Both the position numbers and the translations under genes were made by a program. From positions 28,324-92,323 of the forward strand of contig NZ_WPOO01000012.1 of assembly GCF_009755265.1 (NCBI RefSeq): a stretch of DNA of 64,000 nucleotides. Direction: 5' to 3'. Position 1 is the first letter of the stretch; each line of letters starts with the position of its first letter. This stretch comes from Adlercreutzia rubneri (GTDB lineage: Bacteria; Actinomycetota; Coriobacteriia; Coriobacteriales; Eggerthellaceae). Below are positions 58,482 through 64,000 of this stretch, piece by piece. The notes beneath the pieces were generated by a model that saw nothing but the letters and a program-made list of their open reading frames with translations, was not told the origin of the DNA and did not search any database.

Positions 58482-60263
58482 TTACAGGATGCGCAGGCTC
58501 ACGTCCTTCAGCTGACGGCCGGTGACGGCACTCGGAGCGCCGGTCATGGGGTCGCTCGCGCTGCTCGTCTTCGGGAAGGCGATGACATCGCGGATGGAGT
58601 CCTTGCGGGCCAGAAGCATCACGAGACGATCCAAGCCCAGGGCGATGCCGCCGTGCGGCGGGGCGCCCAGCTCCAGCGCGCGAATGAGGTGGCCGAACTT
58701 CTCGTCGATCTCCTCATCGGTCAGTCCCACGACGCGCAGGATGCGGCGCTGCTCCTCGGCGTTGTGGATGCGGATGGTGCCGCCGCCCACCTCGAAGCCG
58801 TCCATGACCAAGTCGTAGGAGTAGCTGCCGCAGGCCAGCGGATCGCTCTCGATCTTGTCCAGATCCTCCTTCAGCACATGGGTGAAGGGATGGTGCTCGG
58901 CAGCGTACTTCTTCTCGTCCTCGTCGTAGCGGAACATGGGGAAGTTCACGACCCACAGCAGCGCGTGGCCCTCGCGGGGGATGTTCATGGCGTCAGCCAT
59001 GTGCAGGCGCAGGGCGGAGAGCACCGCGTTGGCGATCTCGGGCTTATCGGCCGCGAACAGCAAAAGGTCGCCGGGCTCTACTTCCATCTCGGCCTTCAGG
59101 GCCGCCCACTCCTCGTCGGTGAAGAACTTCTTGATAGGGCTCTTCTCCTGGCCATCGGTGGTGAACGCCACCCAGGCCATGCCCTTGGCGCCGTTGGCCT
59201 CGGCGATGCTGGCGAGCTTCTCCACCTCGCCGCGGGACCAGTCGCCGGCACCCTTGACGTTGATGGCCTTCACCACTCCGCCGGACTGGGCCACGCTCGC
59301 GAACACCTTGAAGCCGGTGTCCTTCACAATGTCGGTGATGTCGTGAAGCAGCATGCCGAAGCGCACGTCGGGGCGATCGCAGCCGTACAGGCGCATGGCG
59401 TCGGCGTACTGCATCTTCTGCAGCGGGAAGGCGACGTCGGTCACACCCACGGCCTTCAAGGTCTCGGCCATGACACCTTCCATCATGTCGCACACATCGT
59501 CGCCCTCGACGAAGGACATCTCGATGTCGACCTGGGTGAACTCGGGCTGGCGATCGGCGCGCAGGTCCTCGTCGCGGAAACAGCGGGCAATCTGGTAATA
59601 GCGCTCCACCCCGGCGCACATGAGCATCTGCTTGAACTGCTGGGGACTCTGGGGCAGGGCGTAGAACTTGCCCGGGTTCGGACGCGACGGCACGATGTAG
59701 TCGCGGGCGCCCTCGGGCGTGGAGTTCGCCAGAATCGGCGTCTCGATCTCCAGGAAACCACGCTCGTCCAGGGCCCGGCGCATGGCCTGGGTCACCGTGT
59801 GGCGCAGCTTCAGGTTGGCGAGCATCTCGGGACGGCGGATGTCCAGATAGCGCCACTTCATGCGCGTGATCTCATCGGTCTCGATGCCATCCTCAATGGA
59901 GAAGGGCGGCGTCACCGACGTGTTCAACACCTGTACCGCATTGGCCAAAACTTCGATCTCGCCCGTGATCATGTTCGGGTTGATCGCCTCCGGTGCACGC
60001 TCGCGCACGCGCCCGGACACCTTCAGCACGTACTCGCGACCCAAGTGCTCGGCCGCATGGAAGTCCTCCTCGCTCACGCAATCGGGATCGACCACCACCT
60101 GGGTATAGCCATCACGGTCGCGCAGGTCGATGAAGATGAGGCCGCCGTGGTCGCGGGTGTGCCACGCCCAACCGCACAAAGTCACCTCTTGGTTCACATC
60201 AGTCGCACGCAGCTGTCCGCAGGTGGCGGTATGCATGCAATATTCGTTGCGGAAGTCTTCCAT
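58482..60263 (-). CDS. aspS: Aspartyl-tRNA synthetase
   Basis: This 593-residue class II synthetase has an N-terminal OB fold (VTLCGWAWHTRDHGGLIFIDLRDRDG) for the tRNA anticodon. Its class II motifs are FRDEDLRADRQPEFTQVDIEMSF (motif 2) and GIALGLDRLVML (motif 3). The bacterial GAD insertion lies between them. The length fits bacterial AspRS. The ATG at 60263 is the likely start, although its AGGAG is about 13 bases away; TTG 60290 is an alternative. It is a single gene closed by a terminator on either side. Confidence 0.96.
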   Translation of the reverse strand: MEDFRNEYCMHTATCGQLRATDVNQEVTLCGWAWHTRDHGGLIFIDLRDRDGYTQVVVDPDCVSEEDFHAAEHLGREYVLKVSGRVRERAPEAINPNMITGEIEVLANAVQVLNTSVTPPFSIEDGIETDEITRMKWRYLDIRRPEMLANLKLRHTVTQAMRRALDERGFLEIETPILANSTPEGARDYIVPSRPNPGKFYALPQSPQQFKQMLMCAGVERYYQIARCFRDEDLRADRQPEFTQVDIEMSFVEGDDVCDMMEGVMAETLKAVGVTDVAFPLQKMQYADAMRLYGCDRPDVRFGMLLHDITDIVKDTGFKVFASVAQSGGVVKAINVKGAGDWSRGEVEKLASIAEANGAKGMAWVAFTTDGQEKSPIKKFFTDEEWAALKAEMEVEPGDLLLFAADKPEIANAVLSALRLHMADAMNIPREGHALLWVVNFPMFRYDEDEKKYAAEHHPFTHVLKEDLDKIESDPLACGSYSYDLVMDGFEVGGGTIRIHNAEEQRRILRVVGLTDEEIDEKFGHLIRALELGAPPHGGIALGLDRLVMLLARKDSIRDVIAFPKTSSASDPMTGAPSAVTGRQLKDVSLRIL

Positions 60264-60375
60264 AGTCGTTTCGTTGCTCCTAGGGGTCAAAAATCACGTG
60301 CCCGTAATCGTACCGCATTGCAGGCGCGCAAGCTAGCTTTCAGCGCGTTCAGCAACGGAAAAGCGCACAGACGGC

Positions 60376-60415
60376 AGCAAAAAGCCCCCGTCGCTCTCGC
60401 GCAGCGACGGGGGCT
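60376..60415 (-). terminator. Terminator of the aconitase gene
   Basis: AGCCCCCGTCGCT (60383-60395) pairs perfectly with AGCGACGGGGGCT (60403-60415) around seven bases. On the minus strand it is followed by TTTTTGC. It lies about 20 bases beyond the acnA stop. Confidence 0.92.
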
Positions 60416-60435
60416 GAGCAATGCACGATCAGTTC

Positions 60436-63096
60436 TTATCCTTTGATCAGATCGCGCAGCACGTACTGGAGGATGCCGCCATTCTCGTAGTAGCGGCCCT
60501 CCGTGGGCGTGTCGATGCGCACGATGGCGTCGAAGGTCACGACGCCTCCATCGGGCTTCTCGGCCGTCACCTTCACGACAGCCGGGCTCGGCAGCCCCGC
60601 CGAGAAGTCGATGGGCGCCACCGTGATGGTCTCGGAGCCGTCGAGACCCAGCGTCTCCGCGTTTTGCCCCTCGATGAACTGCAGCGGCAGGATGCCCATG
60701 CCGATGAGGTTGGAGCGGTGAATGCGCTCGAAGCTCTCCGCGATGGCCACGCGCACGCCGAGCAGCATCGGGCCCTTGGCCGCCCAGTCTCGGGACGAAC
60801 CGGAGCCGTACATCTTGCCCGCAAGGACTGCCGCCGGCGTGTCAGAGGCGGCGTAGTTCTCGGCGGCATAATACAGAGGCGTGATCTCACCGGTGGTAAA
60901 GTCGCGGGTCCAGCCGCCCTTGCGGCCGCAGGCCAACTTATTCTGCAGCTTCACGTTAGCGAAGGTGCCGCGCATCATCACCTCGTGGTTGCCTCGACGG
61001 CTACCGTAGGTGTTGAAGTCGGCCGGAGCCACGCCATGGGTCTCCAGGTACTCGGCCGCCGGCATGTCCGGCGCGATGGCACCGGCCGGCGAGATATGAT
61101 CGGTCGTGATGAAGTCGCCGAAGTTGCCGAGCACACGAGCGCCCTCGATGGCATCCTGGCCCGACACCTCGCGGGTCATCCCGTCGAAATAGGGCGGGCG
61201 GCGCACGTAGGTAGAGTCATCGTCCCACGCGAAGGTGTCGCTCGGCTCGGCGCCCAGGGCCTGCCACGCGGCGTCGCCCTCAAACATGTTTGCGGCGCCC
61301 TGCTCGTACAAGTCGGCCGTCACGAACTCGTCCACAAAAGCGGCCACCTCGTCGGCGGCGGGCACGATGTCGGCGTAGAACACGGGATTTCCCTCAGCGT
61401 CCGTACCAAGGGGATCCTTCTCCAGATCGATGTCCATGGTGCCGGCGATGGCGTAGGCGATGACGTTGGCCGGCTGCATCAGGTAGTTCTGCGACACGTC
61501 CGGTGAAATGCGGCCCTCGAAGTTGCGGTTGCCCGACAGAACGCTGGCCAGCTCGATGTCGTCGGCCACGGCATGCATGGCCTCGGAGAGGGGACCCGAG
61601 TTGCCAATGCAGCTCATGCAACCGAAACCGCAGGTATAGAAGCCCAGCTGGCGCAAGGGCTCAGTAAGCCCCGCCCGCTCGAGCAGAAGCTCGGTGGCGC
61701 GGCTACCGGGAGCCAAGATGGTCTTCACCCAGGGTGCCGGCGCAAGCCCGCGCTCGGCGGCGTTGCGCGCCATGAGGCCCGTGGCCAGCATCATGGCCTG
61801 GTCGGTGGCCGTGGTGCAGCTCGTCACGGCGGCGATGGCAATGGCTCCGTGGGTCAGCTCGTAGTCCTCGCCGTCAACTTCCACATGCACCGTCGCATCG
61901 TCGAGGCCGCGCTCGGCGCAGATGGCGCGGAAGCGCTCGCCGGCCTTGGCGAGCGGAATGCGATCGTGGGGGCGCGAGGGGCCCGCCAGAGAAGGTTGAA
62001 CCGTGGAAAGATCGAGCTCGATCACCTCGGCATAGGTGCGCGGCGCCGCCTCGGGATCATTCCAGTAGCCCTGGGCCTTCGCGTAGGCTTCAACCAGAGC
62101 CACCTGCTCGGCGCTGCGGCCCGTGAGGCGCAGGTAGTCCAGGGTGCGGTCGTCCACCGGGAACAGCGTGCAGGTGCAGCCGTACTCCGGGGTCATGTTC
62201 GAGATGCAGGCGCGCTGGGTGGCGGAAAGCGCCGCCACGCCGGGGCCGAAGCATTCCACAAAGCAGCCCACCACACCGCGCTCGCGCAGCATTTGTGCGA
62301 ACGTCAGCGACACGTCCATGGCCGACACGCCTTCGGACAAGTCGCCCGTCAGCTTCACGCCAATGACGCGGGGCACAAGCGTCGTGATGGGTTGGCCCAG
62401 CGCGGCCGCCTCCGCCTCGATGCCGCCCACGCCCCAGCCGAGCACACCGATGCCGTTGGCCGTGGGCGTATGGGAGTCGGTGCCCACAAGCGTGTCGAAG
62501 TACACCACGGGCGTGCCATCGGCGCCGGTAAGGCCGGCGGGAGACTCCATGACCACGCTGGCGAACTTCTCGATGTTCAGCTGGTGGCAGATGCCCTGTC
62601 CCGGCGGCACGATGCGCACGTTCTCGAAGGACTCCTGGGCCCACTTCAAAAAGTCGTAGCGCTCGCCGTTGCGCTTGAACTCCAGCTTCATGTTCTCATC
62701 CATGCAGCCGTCGCACCCGGCCACATCCGCGATGACCGAATGGTCGATGACCAAATCGCACGGTACCTGCGGGTTGATCTTCTTCGGATCGCCGCCCAGA
62801 TCGGCGCAGGCCTCGCGCATGACGGCGAAATCGACAAACACCGGCACACCCGTGAAGTCCTGGAACAACACGCGCGCCGGCGAGAACTCCACTTCCTCGC
62901 CCGTCTGGCCCGCCAAGCCAGCAGTTACGATGCGCTCGGCCATGGCCTGGGCCTCTTCGGGCGTGCGCCCGCAGCGCAGCGCATTCTCCAAAAGCACGGT
63001 AAGGGAGTAAGGCAGCTGCGCCGCCCCCTCTATCTCGCTCACCGGGTAATAGGTGTAGGCCCCATTGCCCACCTTCAAAGAAGCTTCAAAGCTCAT
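60436..63096 (-). CDS. acnA: Aconitate hydratase A
   Basis: This 886-residue AcnA/IRP-type aconitase interconverts citrate and isocitrate. The three Cys that hold the 4Fe-4S cluster lie in TSCTTATDQ and GCMSCIGNSGPL. The C-terminal swivel domain has SRRGNHEVMMRGTF, GSGSSRDWAAKGP and ERIHRSNLIGMGILPL. One oddity is VIDHSVIADVAGCDGCMDEN: between the conserved IDHS and EN the segment has two extra Cys. AAGGAG precedes the ATG at 63096. The HEAT-repeat gene lies 18 bases upstream and may be co-transcribed. Confidence 0.96.
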   Translation of the reverse strand: MSFEASLKVGNGAYTYYPVSEIEGAAQLPYSLTVLLENALRCGRTPEEAQAMAERIVTAGLAGQTGEEVEFSPARVLFQDFTGVPVFVDFAVMREACADLGGDPKKINPQVPCDLVIDHSVIADVAGCDGCMDENMKLEFKRNGERYDFLKWAQESFENVRIVPPGQGICHQLNIEKFASVVMESPAGLTGADGTPVVYFDTLVGTDSHTPTANGIGVLGWGVGGIEAEAAALGQPITTLVPRVIGVKLTGDLSEGVSAMDVSLTFAQMLRERGVVGCFVECFGPGVAALSATQRACISNMTPEYGCTCTLFPVDDRTLDYLRLTGRSAEQVALVEAYAKAQGYWNDPEAAPRTYAEVIELDLSTVQPSLAGPSRPHDRIPLAKAGERFRAICAERGLDDATVHVEVDGEDYELTHGAIAIAAVTSCTTATDQAMMLATGLMARNAAERGLAPAPWVKTILAPGSRATELLLERAGLTEPLRQLGFYTCGFGCMSCIGNSGPLSEAMHAVADDIELASVLSGNRNFEGRISPDVSQNYLMQPANVIAYAIAGTMDIDLEKDPLGTDAEGNPVFYADIVPAADEVAAFVDEFVTADLYEQGAANMFEGDAAWQALGAEPSDTFAWDDDSTYVRRPPYFDGMTREVSGQDAIEGARVLGNFGDFITTDHISPAGAIAPDMPAAEYLETHGVAPADFNTYGSRRGNHEVMMRGTFANVKLQNKLACGRKGGWTRDFTTGEITPLYYAAENYAASDTPAAVLAGKMYGSGSSRDWAAKGPMLLGVRVAIAESFERIHRSNLIGMGILPLQFIEGQNAETLGLDGSETITVAPIDFSAGLPSPAVVKVTAEKPDGGVVTFDAIVRIDTPTEGRYYENGGILQYVLRDLIKG

Positions 63097-63114
63097 GTAT
63101 CAATCTCCTTGGAA

Positions 63115-63717
63115 CTAAGCTACATTCTCGATGATCTGAGCGGCACGGCGCTTGAGCATGCCCTTGCCGTTCTCGGCATCGAAGCGCATACGATCGGCCA
63201 GGGCGCTTTTCACAGACCCGTCCAGCTTCCCCTGGGAGAAGTCGATGACCGCCAGAAGCATATCCTGGAATTCCAAATCGCCGTGATAGCACTGGATGCC
63301 CTCGTCGATGAGAGGCCATACTTTTTCCGAGCGTTTCTCGGTCGTCGCACCCAGCTTGCACAGAAAGCGCATGGCGGCCAAACGCAAAGGACCGCTGTCC
63401 TCGTCGAACAGGGCCGCCTCGGCGCCGGGGATGGCCTTGTCGCAGGGCCGAGAGTCGAAGGACACGACGTAAGTCAGCGCATCAAGACATTCCCAACGCG
63501 TCTGAGCCTCAGGGCGCTCCAATGCGTCGACGAGATCGGACGCGAAAGGCACGAGTATTTCAGGATTCTCAGCAGCCACGCCTGCAATGACCTTCGCTGC
63601 CTGCTGGCGGCCGCGGCGGCTCCCATCGGAAAGAGCCTCCACCAACTCCTTCAGCTTCGCCGAATCCTTCAGCGCCTCCTCAACGCGCTTCTTATCTTCA
63701 GGGGTCTCTGAACTCAA
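63115..63717 (-). CDS. HEAT-repeat-like helical protein, unknown function
   Basis: This 200-residue all-helical protein has four or five HEAT-like repeats (e.g. GRQQAAKVIAGVAAENPEILVPFASDLVDAL, then TRWECLDALTYVVSF). Such proteins serve as binding scaffolds; no enzyme motif is seen. The start is TTG 63717, supported by GGGAGG six bases upstream. It lies 18 bases before acnA on the same strand. A link to aconitase is possible but not shown. Confidence 0.8.
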   Translation of the reverse strand: MSSETPEDKKRVEEALKDSAKLKELVEALSDGSRRGRQQAAKVIAGVAAENPEILVPFASDLVDALERPEAQTRWECLDALTYVVSFDSRPCDKAIPGAEAALFDEDSGPLRLAAMRFLCKLGATTEKRSEKVWPLIDEGIQCYHGDLEFQDMLLAVIDFSQGKLDGSVKSALADRMRFDAENGKGMLKRRAAQIIENVA

Positions 63718-64000
63718 GGGAAACCTCCCTTTCCTGACGAGCCCTTCGGCTCTGTCATCGACGCCAGTTTTCCAGAAAACATTATACGCGTCCTTATATT
63801 TTCAAAGAAAGAAGCCGTTCCCATTTCACGGTTAAGGGCGCACAAAAACAAAAAGACGCCCGCATGGGCGTCCAAATAATAATATAGTTTTGTCGCACAG
63901 GCTCGCCCGAGGAAGTCGGCGAGGGTCCGGCAGGCGCCCGGAATCGCCCCGCCTCGGGGCCGAGCGGCCTCCGCGCCGCGCCGAGCCCCGAACAAGGGGC
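63718..64000. other. Right-end region with terminator of an entering minus-strand transcript
   Basis: GACGCCC (63855-63861) pairs with GGGCGTC (63866-63872) around GCAT. On the minus strand TTTTTGTTTTT follows, a strong terminator. The transcript must come from the right. About 63900-64000 is very GC-rich with several short stems and no convincing protein frame, so it could be the end of a structured RNA or of an untranslated region. I cannot name it. Confidence 0.5.

Noticed and set aside
61573..63711. A 712-codon plus-strand open frame opposite acnA
   Set aside because: It is antisense to a fully conserved aconitase and the HEAT-repeat gene, with shadow-frame composition.
63714..63995. A 93-codon minus-strand frame at the right edge
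   Set aside because: It runs through a strong terminator hairpin and has no start signal.
1..64000. CRISPR arrays, tRNA or rRNA genes, insertion-sequence transposases
   Set aside because: I saw no regularly spaced repeat array, no tRNA or rRNA signature and no transposase or integrase frame. The only structural RNA I can support is the SRP RNA.

Overview
The window is a high-GC, densely coded stretch of a bacterial chromosome. Its gene content points to an anaerobic actinobacterium of the Eggerthellaceae (Coriobacteriia). The markers are a Tat-exported molybdopterin oxidoreductase operon, a LuxR-type regulator with a seven-helix membrane domain, a 2-hydroxyacyl-CoA dehydratase/activase-like operon, a YfcC-type carrier, a Hyf-like formate hydrogenlyase, and housekeeping genes in typical bacterial order (dnaX-ybaB-recR, SRP RNA, aspS, acnA). 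The genus cannot be fixed from the sequence alone.

Layout. 1-5581: start codon of a divergent gene at the left edge, then a DMSO-reductase-like respiratory operon (catalytic subunit, two tandem ferredoxin subunits, membrane anchor, TorD-type chaperone). 5674-8871 (minus): three-gene dehydratase/activase-like operon. 9004-15375: envelope and membrane proteins, a J-domain protein and an MFS transporter. 15610-19036 (minus): creatininase with an MHS-family transporter, and an EamA transporter, divergent from a TetR-like regulator. 20093-21809: methionine aminopeptidase and an alanine-rich membrane protein.

22030-30079 is an accessory, defence-like island. It holds an MNT/HEPN pair; a DprA-like gene followed by a phosphoribosyltransferase-HAD-TPR-DUF6273 gene split in two by one missing base; the amino-terminal stub of an MmeI-like restriction-methylase; and an XRE regulator, divergent across a perfect palindrome from a glycine-rich membrane protein and a small acidic protein. 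I regard the DprA/PRTase-HAD unit as the best candidate for an undescribed system.

30335-38252: YfcC carrier and divergent LuxR regulator, a small NrdD-like gene behind two NrdR-box-like sites, the dedA-dnaX-ybaB-recR unit (dnaX carries an in-frame palindromic repeat) and the SRP RNA. 38479-42674: a beta-lactamase-fold protein, a tyrosine phosphatase, a repeat cluster and a ClC channel. 42696-57179 (minus): a complete-looking formate hydrogenlyase locus with Cys-type formate dehydrogenase, two ferredoxins, membrane and peripheral hydrogenase arms, HycH, HycI, FocA and FdhD. It should turn formate into CO2 and H2 with possible ion pumping. 57699-64000: a RelB-PIN fusion, aspS, acnA, a HEAT-repeat protein and the terminator of a transcript entering from the right.
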